Assembly: GCF_001905345.1 (NCBI RefSeq) | Contig: NZ_LFBV01000007.1 | Span: forward strand, 372,001-436,000 | Length of the DNA: 64,000 bases | Reading direction: 5' to 3' | Origin: Streptomyces uncialis | GTDB taxonomy: Bacteria > Actinomycetota > Actinomycetes > Streptomycetales > Streptomycetaceae | Shown here: positions 54,504 to 63,468 of the stretch, one piece after another | How the letters are laid out: each line of letters starts with the position of its first letter | Position numbering within the stretch: the first letter of the stretch is position 1 | Notes under the pieces: model-generated | Database searches by the model: none | The model's input: only the letters and a program-made list of their open reading frames with translations | What the model was told of the DNA's origin: nothing | Made by a program: the position numbers and the translations under genes

Positions 54504-54763
54504 GGCAGCTCCCCACGTTCGGGCCGCCCTGCTGATCGCGGCGGCCTCGAAGACACCCTCGAATCCGCGCCCTGTGGACAGAGTCCGAGCACCGACGGTG
54601 AGCAGCCACGGCCCGGCCGCGCCCCGCGTTTCTCCTTGACCACGTCCTTTACATGCGACATACCGCCCATTTCAACAGGGGGGAATTGTCCGTCCCGGCA
54701 CGCTGCGCGATGACCAGGGGAAAGCCGCTGCCGCCCGGGGCGCGCCGCTGGGAGACTGCGGGG

Positions 54764-55234
54764 ATGACCACGCAGCGCCTGCCGTTCCCGGTCCCGGACG
54801 AACGGGCCCACTACTTCGTCACCTGCTACGCCGACATGCACGACCTCGTTGAGGACCTGGTCGTGCCCGACGGTGTGCCCGAGGCCGCGGCGACGGTCCT
54901 GCGTACGGCGCGCGAGCTGCTGCGCCAGTCGTACTACTGCTACGAGTTCTCCACCGTGGCGGTCATGCACTCCCTGATCGCGGTGGAGATCGTGCTGCGC
55001 GACCGGATCCCGGACGCGGGCAAGAAGCCGCTGCACCAGCTCATCAAGCAGGGCGCCGACGCGGGCCTCCTCACGGCCCGGCAGGCGGAGTACCTCGATG
55101 ACGGCCGTAGGATCCGCAACCGTCTGGTGCACGGCCACACCGCGCACGCGGTGATGCCGCCGGCCATGTCGGTGCCGATGGTGACGACCTCGTTCGCGAT
55201 CGTCTCCGAGCTCTGCGCGGCGCCTACCGGATGA
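54764..55234 (+). CDS. HEPN-like protein
   Basis: The protein is 156 aa from ATG 54764. The helical body (YEFSTVAVMHSLIAVEIVLR; RIPDAGKKPLHQLIKQGADA; LLTARQAEYLDDGRRIRNRL) ends in RNRLVHG, which fits the Rx4H motif of HEPN ribonucleases and of DUF4145-like proteins. HEPN domains often act as RNases in toxin-antitoxin and abortive infection systems. No nucleotidyltransferase antitoxin is adjacent; the neighbouring minus-strand gene at 54054 is divergent and could be a partner. Confidence 0.65.
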   Translation: MTTQRLPFPVPDERAHYFVTCYADMHDLVEDLVVPDGVPEAAATVLRTARELLRQSYYCYEFSTVAVMHSLIAVEIVLRDRIPDAGKKPLHQLIKQGADAGLLTARQAEYLDDGRRIRNRLVHGHTAHAVMPPAMSVPMVTTSFAIVSELCAAPTG

Positions 55235-55350
55235 TCACGGCTCGGTAACGGTGATCAGTGATTCGTCACACCGTTGGCTTTCGCGACACCTCTAGCAAGT
55301 GAGGGGGATTCCATCCGGACCCCCGCGCCACCTGCGTGAGGAGCCACGTC

Positions 55351-56409
55351 ATGATGTACAACAACAGCGCCCGGCAGCCCGACCCGGAGCCGCTTCCGAA
55401 CTGGACAAGGGGTGCAGGGCGCCTACCGGGCGCTTCGGAATCCAGTGCCGTGAACGGTGCCGCGAACGATTCCCACGTCGTCCCGATCACCGCAGGTCAC
55501 ACCGCCCGGCCAAGGGGTTCCGGGAAGGTCGACACCTCTCTCCCTTCCCCTGAGACGTCGGCGAAGGGGAAGAGGTCCGCTCCCACGGCCGGGAAGGTAC
55601 GGGCTGACGCGCTGCGGATGCTGGGATGTGTGCGGGTAGCGACGGTCCGTCAGCTGGCCCAAGTGAGCACAGCCGAAGGTCGGGATGGCCGGTCGTATGT
55701 GCGTCGGGCGATGAAGAGGCTGGCGGAGCTGGGGCTGGCGGATACGAACGGCAAGGCCGGGCGGCACCCGATCTGGAACCTGACAGTGGCGGGGCAGAAG
55801 GCTTTGGCCGACGGTAACGAGCTCCCTCCCCGACCGAAGGCCGGCACCGGAGCGAAGGCCGTCGCGGCCGGGTTCGGTCCGCACGGGATCGCGGTGGCGG
55901 ACACGATCCTCGCCTTCGGCTGCCGGGACCATCTGACCGGCTGGCAGGTGGAGGTCAACCACGCCATCAAGGAGACCGGCCTCAGCTTCAACACCGACGC
56001 CGTCCTCGCGTGGCCGACCAAGACCAGCGAGGTGCGCCTCTTCGAGCTCGACAACGGCACCATGCCCCAGGCCCGGCTCGCCCGTGAGGTCTGGGACTAC
56101 GAGCGCTACGCCGGGCACCGCGTCTGGGAAGGCGCCCGCGGCACGATCGGCGGCACGTTCCCGTTCTGGCAGCGCCACCGCTACACCCGCTCCGAGACGT
56201 TCCCTCGACTGCATGTAGTCCTGGCGGGCAAGGCGGAGCACCTCCTCGACAACCGCCCCCAAGCGCTCGCCGCCGACGTCCGCGGCATCACCATCGAGGT
56301 CTGGGTGAACACCCTGCCCCGACTGAAGCGCCGGGAGCCCTGGTACGAGATCGGCACGGATGACCCGGACCGGCGCCGCCAGCGCTACCCGGAGACGCTC
56401 GGCCGCTGA
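55351..56409 (+). CDS. Replication-relaxation family protein
   Basis: The protein is 352 aa from ATG 55351 with GAGGAG upstream. The N-terminal about 70 aa are flexible. A winged helix follows (VRADALRMLGCVRVATVRQL; DGRSYVRRAMKRLAELGLAD), then a restriction-endonuclease-like core (GIAVADTILAFGCRD, GWQVEVNHAIKETGLSFNTD, VRLFELDNGTMPQARLAREV, WDYERYAGHRVW, FPRLHVVLAGKAEHLLDNR). This family is typical of integrated conjugative elements and plasmids of actinomycetes. A broken paralog is at 34367. Confidence 0.85.
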   Translation: MMYNNSARQPDPEPLPNWTRGAGRLPGASESSAVNGAANDSHVVPITAGHTARPRGSGKVDTSLPSPETSAKGKRSAPTAGKVRADALRMLGCVRVATVRQLAQVSTAEGRDGRSYVRRAMKRLAELGLADTNGKAGRHPIWNLTVAGQKALADGNELPPRPKAGTGAKAVAAGFGPHGIAVADTILAFGCRDHLTGWQVEVNHAIKETGLSFNTDAVLAWPTKTSEVRLFELDNGTMPQARLAREVWDYERYAGHRVWEGARGTIGGTFPFWQRHRYTRSETFPRLHVVLAGKAEHLLDNRPQALAADVRGITIEVWVNTLPRLKRREPWYEIGTDDPDRRRQRYPETLGR

Positions 56410-56648
56410 GGTTGCGCACAACGCCGGGCACGCCCCCGTTGCGGAGGGGGCTGTCCGGCGTCCGGCCCCGGCGGGCGGGACGGGCGCCGAAGTCCCCGTG
56501 CCACCGCGCGGGACGAACCGGGTCCAGGCACACACTGCGCCCCGGACCCGGCGTACCAAGGAGACGTCGACACCACTACCAGCGGAGGAGACCCGAGCAT
56601 GAGGCACAGCAGGCGGGACAAGAACCATGACATCGACATCGCGGCTGC

Positions 56649-57974
56649 GGCTGCCTGGCCGGAACGGATCTGTTCCCGGCTTGCCGCGGCGGCCAGGAAC
56701 GCCGAGCCGAGGTGGCGGCCGGTTGCGGCGTCGAAGACTTCGATGGTGTCGTCGTGATGGGGCAGGTGCCGTACTGACACCTTGGTGCCGGTACGGCCGT
56801 TCATCCACGGGGCGAGGTAGTCCCGGCGGCGCCACCGCACCCCGCTGGTACTGATCGTGTACGTACGCCCGTCGTCCTCCAGAGCGAATGTCGCCAGCTG
56901 CCCCGCGGCCACGTCCGTGAGTGGTGTCGCGTCGGCCTGCCACGTCTGGAGGGGGGTTTTCCCGTTGAGCGCGGACGGGTGGTGGCGGGTGTTCCACCAG
57001 GTCACCCAGTCCAGCAGCAGCCCCACGAACGCCTCATACGTCAGGGGCGGGGCATCGGGGTCGGCGAGAGCGCCGCCGGTGAGTCTCTGGCGGCCGGTGT
57101 AGCGGGGGAGGGAGACGAGGAACATCTCCTCCACCGCGTCGTTCAGCGCCTCGATAGTGCCCTTCAGGTGCGGTGTGTAGGCGGGCAGGTCGGTGACGGG
57201 GACGGCGAGCGCGCCCATCGCGGCGCTGACCGCCTGGCACAGGAACTCCTTGCCCCGGTCCACCCGGATCTCACCAGGAAGCCCGCCCACCGGCCCGAAC
57301 GGCTCGCTGCGGGTGATCGCGATGCGCAATGACGCCAGCACCGCGTCCCGGCTCGGTGCGTGTGCGGTGACCGCGACCCCGGTGATCGCCTTGGTGGCGC
57401 AGTCGATGAACCAGGTCACCCACGGCGTGGCCAGCTCACCCTCGACATCGACTTCGACGGGCACGTGCTTGTGGTCCCCTTCCCACGCCGCGTTGCGGTG
57501 CGTGGCCGGCCGCTGCCCGAACACGTCATGCGCGCGCCGCGCGGCTTCCCCGCTCTTGAGCCCGGCCCGCTCACCGCGGGTCAGGTCCCGGCGGATCGCC
57601 CGGTGCAACGTGGAGAGCGACGGCACCGCGGGCGCGTCCGGATCCCCGGCCGCCCGCTGCACCAGTTCGGCGTGGACCCGGGAGGCGTTACCGCCCCACA
57701 GCGCCAGCAGCCGCCTCACTTCCGTGGTGACCGTGAAATGCGACGACTCCACCCGGGCGAGGCGATGGTCCTCCCGGGCAGCGGCCAGCCACCGCCACAC
57801 CGTCCGCTCCGACTTCCCCAACGCCTGCGCCACCAGACGCACATGCGCGGCCCTCAGCTCACCACGCCCGTCGAGGTCCAGCAGCCGGGGCATCGCCGCC
57901 GCCCGACCCGACGCCGGCGGGAACACCGCCACCGGGCCGTCTTCAGGGTCCTCGCCGCGCCGTCCCGGCATCAT
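56649..57974 (-). pseudogene. TniA/Mu-type DDE transposase, C-terminally truncated
   Basis: ATG 57974 has GGAAGGGG upstream. The N-terminal helix-turn-helix is LVAQALGKSERTVWRWLAAA. The rve/DDE core has Asp167 in AWEGDHKHVPVEV, Asp239 in EIRVDRGKEFLCQAV and Glu275 in YTPHLKGTIEALN. A Mu-transposase C-terminal beta barrel follows (GVRWRRRDYLAPWMNGRTGT, FDAATGRHLGSAFL). After about residue 440 the sequence is antisense of an unrelated plus-strand start, and the frame runs on to 56385. The element has therefore lost its distal end and the usual TniB/TniQ genes. Confidence 0.85.
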
Positions 57975-58036
57975 GGCCCCTTCCCACGAGCACTGGGCGG
58001 CACGCTCTGCCGCCCTGGCCCCAGGTATGCCAGGCG

Positions 58037-58075
58037 TTCAGCATCCGACTGACCGGTTTCGGCATACGACTGACA
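58037..58075 (-). mobile_element. Terminus of the TniA-type element
   Basis: Read on the minus strand from 58075, the sequence begins TGTCAGTCGTATGCCG and then repeats GTCAGTCGGATGC. This gives two direct copies of a GTCAGTCG-x-ATGC word about 24 bp apart. A TGT terminus with repeated transposase sites about 100 bp before the transposase start is what Tn5053/Tn7-like elements show. Confidence 0.6.
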
Positions 58076-58371
58076 GCAACCGTCGCCATCCGGTACGGCG
58101 TGGCGGCGGCCCGCCGGTAGAACGGCAGGCCGGTTGGGCAAGCCTCGCCTGGAAACGACACCTCCCCACGCGAAAGCAGAGGAGAGAGGTCTGTTCCATC
58201 CCCGGCGCCGCCGAGATACGCAAGCGGCTGACCCGCCATGGCCGCTGAAGCCTCTACCGCTGAATAGCCCGGCCTGCCAGGCGATGGACGGGCGCCGCGC
58301 TGACATCTTCATGAGTTCGGGCCCACGGCAACTGCCAGCATCTGCTGTGGGCTTCCTGGTAGGCCATCTGT

Positions 58372-58383
58372 AGTGATATCACT
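58372..58383. promoter_or_regulatory. 12-bp palindrome upstream of the ABC-3C-like operon
   Basis: AGTGATATCACT is a perfect palindrome, 38 bp before the first start codon (58422), in an otherwise AT-richer stretch. It is a plausible operator. No regulator gene is next to the operon. Confidence 0.5.
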
Positions 58384-58421
58384 GCGGTGCGTGATCTTAT
58401 GTGACAGGTCGGGGGCGGAAT

Positions 58422-59570
58422 ATGGCAGGAGCACTTCAGCCGGGCAGAGACGGAGCCCGGCCGGTCCTCGAGGGCTTTCCGGAGCCCAAATCACCAGAGG
58501 TCGTCGTGGTTGCCCCGCCGACCCAGAGCGCTCCCACGCCCACACCCCAGGTGTACCTGCAGTACATCTATGACGCGGACGACTGGGAGGACTTCACCGT
58601 CGAGTGGGTCCGCCAGTTCGGCTCATGGTCTGGTCGCCCCTACGTCCGAGTGCAGCGGATGGGTGGGGCCGGCGACCGCGGAGCGGACGTCGCAGCCTGT
58701 CTCTCAGCGCAAGGGACGGCGGGCGAGTGGCACTGCTACCAGTGCAAGCACTACGTCAAGCCGCTCGGGCAATCAGACGCCTTCCCAGAGATGGTCAAGA
58801 TCTTCGTCGCGAAGATCCTCGGCACGTACGAGCTGCCCACGCGCTATGTCTTCGTCGCACCAAAGATTGGCACGGGACTCGAACGACTCCTGCTCAACCC
58901 ACCCCAGCTGAAGGACGAGTTCTTCGCGGCGTGGGACGACAAAAACTCCAAGCTCGGGACCAAGCCCAAGCTCACCCCGGAGATGCGTACAGCCGTGGGC
59001 GCGCTGGCGCAGGCGACGGACTTCTCGATGTTCGAAGCCCGGAACCTCGAAGAGATTCTCAAACTGCACGCTGCGACCCCCCACCACGTTAGGCGCTTCC
59101 CACAACCGCTTAAGCAGCGCCCTGCCGCCGATCCGGCCCCACCTGACCAGGCACCACACGAAGCTGTCTACGTCCGCAAGCTGCTGGACGCCTACAACGC
59201 GAAGCACGGCCTCGCCTTGGAGACGCTGCAACAGGCCCGCGACCATGCGAAAGTCAGCGGCCATCTCTTCCGACAGCGTGCCGCCTTCTTCCACGCCGAG
59301 TCACTCTGGCGTTTCGCCCAGGAGAGCGTCCCGGAAGCGACCTACACCGCGATCGAAACCGACCTATACGACGCCGTGATCGAGATCGAAGACCGCGACC
59401 ATGCCAGCGGCTACGCACGGCTGGAAGCCGTACTGGACGCGGCTGTCGCCCACACACCGAACCCGGCGAACATCCTCGCCCCCGTGGTGAAGGTCATCGA
59501 CCTCAAGGGCATGTGCCACCGTCTGGCCAACGATGATCGGCTGACCTGGTGCAAAGAGGAGGCCCTGTGA
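58422..59570 (+). CDS. PD-(D/E)XK nuclease fused to ABC-3C-type C-terminal domain
   Basis: The protein is 382 aa from ATG 58422 (GTG 58401 is an alternative). Residues about 45-135 look like a restriction-endonuclease fold: FTVEWVRQFGSW, then GGAGDRGADV with Asp89, then CYQCKHY with Gln107 and Lys109, the Q-x-K active site of Mrr-like enzymes. A strand RYVFVAPKIGTGL and a long helical C-terminal region (about 230-382; YVRKLLDAYNAKHGLALETL, ESLWRFAQESVPEATYTAIE, CHRLANDDRLTWCKEEAL) follow. In ABC-3C systems such a protein is the effector. Its stop overlaps the next start (GTGA). Confidence 0.82.
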   Translation: MAGALQPGRDGARPVLEGFPEPKSPEVVVVAPPTQSAPTPTPQVYLQYIYDADDWEDFTVEWVRQFGSWSGRPYVRVQRMGGAGDRGADVAACLSAQGTAGEWHCYQCKHYVKPLGQSDAFPEMVKIFVAKILGTYELPTRYVFVAPKIGTGLERLLLNPPQLKDEFFAAWDDKNSKLGTKPKLTPEMRTAVGALAQATDFSMFEARNLEEILKLHAATPHHVRRFPQPLKQRPAADPAPPDQAPHEAVYVRKLLDAYNAKHGLALETLQQARDHAKVSGHLFRQRAAFFHAESLWRFAQESVPEATYTAIETDLYDAVIEIEDRDHASGYARLEAVLDAAVAHTPNPANILAPVVKVIDLKGMCHRLANDDRLTWCKEEAL

Positions 59571-60049
59571 CCCCCCTCAACAGCCCCGTGGAGGCCGGGA
59601 TGCGCGCTCTGGTCCTCCTGTCAGAGGCCTTCCCCCGTCGGCTGGACGTCGCCCAGCTCGTCTACCTGGACCACGCCATGCTCCACAGCGGCGACCTCGA
59701 CCACGGACCGGCCAGCCTCCACCCCGATCTCCCCGCCGGCCCCGGCGAGCTCGGCCTGCGCCGCCACCTTATCGAGCAGGGTCTCATGGTCCTGCTGCGT
59801 GCTGGCCTCGCCGACATGACGACCACCGACGACGGCTTCATGTACGGGGCCACGGACGAGGCAGCGGGCTTCCTCAGTGCCCTGGAGTCCCCCTACGTCG
59901 GCCAGCTCATCGAGCGGGCCGACTGGCTGACCAGTACCTACATGCATGAAGGAACGGACGTTCGCGAGGGCATGAAGCAGATCACCCAGCGCTGGTCTGG
60001 CCGCTTTCAGGTGAGTACCGCCGACCTGGGAGAAGAGGACGTCCTGTGA
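59567..60049 (+). CDS. Middle component of ABC-3C-like system
   Basis: The protein is 160 aa from GTG 59567, with AGAGGAGG upstream and a 4-bp overlap on both sides. It starts AGMRALVLLSEAFPRRLDVA, then QLVYLDHAMLHSGDLDHGPA, then HLIEQGLMVLLRAGLADMTT, and LSALESPYVGQLIERADW. It looks like a small winged-helix/helical protein with no catalytic residues. By position and character it corresponds to the middle component that links effector and ATPase in ABC three-component systems. Confidence 0.75.
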   Translation: MTPLNSPVEAGMRALVLLSEAFPRRLDVAQLVYLDHAMLHSGDLDHGPASLHPDLPAGPGELGLRRHLIEQGLMVLLRAGLADMTTTDDGFMYGATDEAAGFLSALESPYVGQLIERADWLTSTYMHEGTDVREGMKQITQRWSGRFQVSTADLGEEDVL

Positions 60050-61887
60050 ATAGGCTGACGCTCGTACACCTGACCTTCCTCGGCATGGACAAGCCCCCAG
60101 CAGCGATGGAATTCAGCCCTGGACTGACGGTGATCTACGGAGCCTCCGACACGGGCAAGTCCTACGTCGAAGAGGCCGTGGACTACATGCTGGGCGCCAG
60201 CGAACTCAAGTCAGTTCCGGAGGGCGACGGCTACACCCGCATCCTTCTGGGCCTGCGCGTGAGCGACGGCCGCAGCCTCACCCTGTCCCGGGCCATCGGC
60301 GGCGACACCATCGAGGTGTTCAACCACGATCTCCGAGAGGTGCCATCGGAGCCAGCGGACGAGACCCTCAAGTCGAAGCACAACGCAAAGTCGAAGAAGA
60401 ACATCTCCCGCTACCTGCTGACCGTGCTGGGGATCGACGGCCGAAGGGTTCTCCAGAACTCGGGCGGCAAGGCGTTGCCGCTCAACTTCCGGGACTTGGC
60501 CCGCTTGGCCGTCGTCAACGACACACGCATGGCCGACCAGAGGTCCCCCGTGCTCGGCACCCGGATGCCACAGAACGAGACCAGGGAGAAGTCGGTCTTC
60601 AAACTTCTCCTCAGCGGACAGGAGGAGCCGGAGCGCCCTGCCGCGCCCAGCAATCTGGAGAAGCAGTTCGGCAAGGGCAAGATTGCGGTCATCGACCACC
60701 TCATCGACGAGACCCGCGAGAAGCTCACGATGGAGGCGAACCAGTCGCAACTGCGGGAGCGGCTCGACCGCCTGCAGGCGTCCCTGGGTGAGGTGACCGC
60801 CGCCGCCATCGAGCTCGCTGAGGTCCGCACCGGCCTTCTGCGCGACCGCCGGGGCCTGGAAGAGATCGACCTCGCGGCCCAGCAGCAAGCCGCCGAGGTC
60901 CAGCAGCTGCTGGCGCGATTCGCTCTGCTCAAAGAGCAGTACGAGTCAGACCTGGCCCGGCTACAGATGGTCGGTGAAGCCGGAACCCTCCTGGGCTATT
61001 TCCAGACCGGGACCTGCGTCTTCTGCGGCGCCGAGCCTCAGCACCAGCACCCGGAGCACCACGTCGCCGAGAGCACTCAGCTGGCAGCGTCTGTATCTGC
61101 GGAGACACGCAAGACAACCGATCTGCTCAGCGACCTGCTCCTCATGATCGAAGATCTGGAAGAGCAGGCAGCGGACATAGAGTCGGCCCGCGCCGCCCGT
61201 GACGAACAGCTCACGCTCAACGCTGCGGAGCTCCGCGCACTCGATCAACGGATGCAGCCGGTCGACACAGACACCACCGAGCTGCTGAACGTCCGTTCAC
61301 GGGTCGAAAGCGAGCTGGCCCTGCACGCTCAGATCCAGCAGCTTGAAGACCTCAAAGCATCGCTGTCCACCGTGGCCCCTGCTCTGCCGGCTGCCCGCCC
61401 CGACGGCATTCCCGCCGCCGATGTCGCCGACTTCGAGCGCATGATCCATGCGACCTTGGAAGCCTGGCACGTTCCGGGGAACAACCACGTCATCTACGAC
61501 CCGACGACTGCCGAGCTCTCCGTTGACGGGCAGCCACGAAAGAGCCGCGGCAGGGGCATGCGGTCCATCCTCCACGCCGCCTTCGCAGTGTCACTCGCGC
61601 GCAGAAACACAGCCCGCGACCTGATCCACCCGGGCTTCGTCGTACTCGACACGCCGGTCCTCACCTACCGCCGGCCCGAAGACCCGGAAGAAGAACGTCC
61701 CGAGCTGATGACTTCCGACGTCGTCGAGAACTTCTACCAGGACCTCCTCGAGAACCCACTGGGCCAGGTCATCGTGATTGAGAACCCCACACCGCCAACG
61801 AGCATCAGGGGGCGTGCTGCCGTCCACGCATTCAGCGTTGACGGCTCGGTACGCCAGGGATTCTTCCCGCCCCGAGACAGGCAGTGA
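60046..61887 (+). CDS. SMC/Rad50-like ATPase of ABC-3C-like system, with zinc hook
   Basis: The protein is 613 aa from GTG 60046 (GTGA overlap). Walker A is GASDTGKS (Gly32-Ser39). A long coiled coil (about 215-310 and 345-430) brackets a zinc-hook-like CVFCG (Cys324, Cys327) followed by a His-rich stretch QHQHPEHH. The ABC signature region is GRGMRSILHAAFAVSL, and the Walker B region is FVVLDTPVLTYRRPE, with the LD-[TS]-P-x-x-TY form typical of these conflict-system ATPases rather than LDEP of transporters. It is a DNA- or nucleoprotein-sensing ATPase that would control the nuclease effector. Confidence 0.85.
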   Translation: MNRLTLVHLTFLGMDKPPAAMEFSPGLTVIYGASDTGKSYVEEAVDYMLGASELKSVPEGDGYTRILLGLRVSDGRSLTLSRAIGGDTIEVFNHDLREVPSEPADETLKSKHNAKSKKNISRYLLTVLGIDGRRVLQNSGGKALPLNFRDLARLAVVNDTRMADQRSPVLGTRMPQNETREKSVFKLLLSGQEEPERPAAPSNLEKQFGKGKIAVIDHLIDETREKLTMEANQSQLRERLDRLQASLGEVTAAAIELAEVRTGLLRDRRGLEEIDLAAQQQAAEVQQLLARFALLKEQYESDLARLQMVGEAGTLLGYFQTGTCVFCGAEPQHQHPEHHVAESTQLAASVSAETRKTTDLLSDLLLMIEDLEEQAADIESARAARDEQLTLNAAELRALDQRMQPVDTDTTELLNVRSRVESELALHAQIQQLEDLKASLSTVAPALPAARPDGIPAADVADFERMIHATLEAWHVPGNNHVIYDPTTAELSVDGQPRKSRGRGMRSILHAAFAVSLARRNTARDLIHPGFVVLDTPVLTYRRPEDPEEERPELMTSDVVENFYQDLLENPLGQVIVIENPTPPTSIRGRAAVHAFSVDGSVRQGFFPPRDRQ

Positions 61888-61926
61888 GGACCGGCCGCTC
61901 AATATGGACAGTCGCGCGTGCCTTGG

Positions 61927-62269
61927 TCAGGCCCACTCGACGCCCAGCTTCCGTAGTGCGTCCAGCTGCTCCTGGGTGAGCTTGTCGCGCCGGCTCTTGG
62001 TGTTGGAGACCCATACGCCCAGCTTCACGATCACCGGCTCCGCCTCGCCGTCGACCGCGATCGGCTCACCATGCCCGCGCGGTACCGGCCGGTCCGCGCT
62101 TTCCCGCTCCACCCATTGCGCGAGGGCCGCCAGGCCGCGCTGGAACGCCTGCTGCGCCTTGCTCGGGCCCTTCGCCGCGGACGCCTTCGCTGGGGCGGGA
62201 GACGGGGCTTCAGTGGCTTTGATGCCCAGCGCGGCCAGCCGCTCCTGCTGCTCTGTGACGGATCGGTGA
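61927..62269 (-). pseudogene. C-terminal helicase-associated domain, cut by transposon
   Basis: The minus-strand frame SVTEQQERLAALGIK, GPSKAQQAFQRGLAALAQWV, PVIVKLGVWVSNTKSRRDKL and TQEQLDALRKLGVEWA ends at 61927. This is the usual C-terminus of large Streptomyces telomere-linked helicases with helicase-associated repeats. Continuity with upstream helicase sequence stops at about 62270-62285, where the transposon end begins, so the rest of the gene should lie to the right of the window. Confidence 0.75.
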
Positions 62270-62511
62270 TGTTCAGGGAGTTGGACTGTTTTGGTCTGGT
62301 GTCCCGTCTTTGGGGTGGGACTCAGGACGGCTGAAGCGGCTGTGTTCGGGCGTGATGGGCGTGGTCTGCTGGCGTGTTCGGTTTGGTCGTTCGGGCGCTT
62401 GGTCTGTGGTCCGGTAGTTGTGTGGGATTGATCTTGGGTTTCTCGTAAATGTGGTGGTGCGTCTATAGGCGGCTGCGTTCTCTGGAGGGTTGGGGTTCCG
62501 GACGATGCTGG
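62270..62511. mobile_element. Left end of TniQ/TniB transposon
   Basis: The junction with the helicase frame is at about 62270, where TGTTCAGGGAG begins. A TGT terminus fits Tn5053/Tn7-like elements. The following about 240 bp have no gene and repeat words such as gttcgg, ttggtctg and gggcg, possible transposase sites. The other end is outside the window. Confidence 0.55.
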
Positions 62512-63468
62512 TCAGTGGCGTGTGTGGGTGAGGAAGACCCGGAGGGGATCGTTCGCGTTGCTGGCGAGGCGGGACAGTCCGAGTCGGTGGGCGATGAGGC
62601 TGAGGGCGTCGTCGGTGGTGTGGTGTGGCGGGTTCGGGAGGGCGGCGAGTGTGCGGGCGAGAGCAACGGTTTCGGGATAGGTCACCAGGTCGCGGGTCAG
62701 CAGGGCTGGGGAGGCGTTGCCCGTGGTGGTCAGGTGGGGGTTGGTCGCGCAGAGCCGGGTCAGGCGGGTGTGCCAGCGGTGGGTGAGGTGTTGCTGGTGG
62801 TCGTACCAGCGGGTGGTGATGGCCCGCGCCGCGGTCCAGGCGGTGGCAGCTCGGGGGTGTCGTAGGAGGCGCTGGTGTGCGTGGTGTGCGGCGGCGAGTT
62901 CGGGCACGCCTTGGGTGCGGATGGTGGTGGCGAGTCGTGGGTCGGGGGCTGCTTGGTGGTGCCGTGGGCACACCAGCCGGTGCGGCGGCCGATGATTCCA
63001 GGCGGTGCCGGTTGCGCCGTGACTGCGGTGGCGGGTGCACAGGGTGCAGGCGCGGACAGGCTGCAGGTCGGCCTGGAGCCGCTTCCAGCCCGCGGTGGCA
63101 GCGATGTCGTGGGCGTCGTCGTTGGGGGCGAGGCGAGGCAGGGCGCGGGTCAGATGGGGGAATGAGATGCCGGCCAGGGCGGCGAGGCGACGGCGGGCGG
63201 CGGGGCTGAGGTGGAGTTCGGTAGCCGGCAGGGTGCCGTGGCCGTGGAGGGTGATACCGGCGCTGTCGAGGAGCTGGGGCAACGTCAGTCGGTAGGCGTC
63301 GGCCAGACGTTGGGCGTAGGAGGCGGTCGTTTCGCCGGGCAGTGGACGTACGCGGAACACGCCCGGTGCGGCTGAGGGGATCCGCAGCCATACCTCTGTG
63401 GTGAGAACGGCGCGCCGGGCGGGGGACGCTGCGACCGCGGCGCGGGTTGTGACGTCTGTCCGGCTCAC
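62512..63468 (-). CDS. TniQ-family transposition target protein
   Basis: The protein is 318 aa from GTG 63468, in a GTGA overlap with the upstream ATPase gene. The TniQ start motif is RVRPLPGETTASYAQRLADA. A zinc-finger-like cluster is CTLCTRHRSHG and later LVCPRHH. A helix region (ALAGISFPHLTRALPRL) separates them. TniQ/TnsD proteins choose the target site for TniA/TniB-type transposons. The C-terminal part is His/Thr/Arg-rich and diverged (HHAHQRLLRHPRAATAW). Confidence 0.82.
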   Translation of the reverse strand: MSRTDVTTRAAVAASPARRAVLTTEVWLRIPSAAPGVFRVRPLPGETTASYAQRLADAYRLTLPQLLDSAGITLHGHGTLPATELHLSPAARRRLAALAGISFPHLTRALPRLAPNDDAHDIAATAGWKRLQADLQPVRACTLCTRHRSHGATGTAWNHRPPHRLVCPRHHQAAPDPRLATTIRTQGVPELAAAHHAHQRLLRHPRAATAWTAARAITTRWYDHQQHLTHRWHTRLTRLCATNPHLTTTGNASPALLTRDLVTYPETVALARTLAALPNPPHHTTDDALSLIAHRLGLSRLASNANDPLRVFLTHTRH

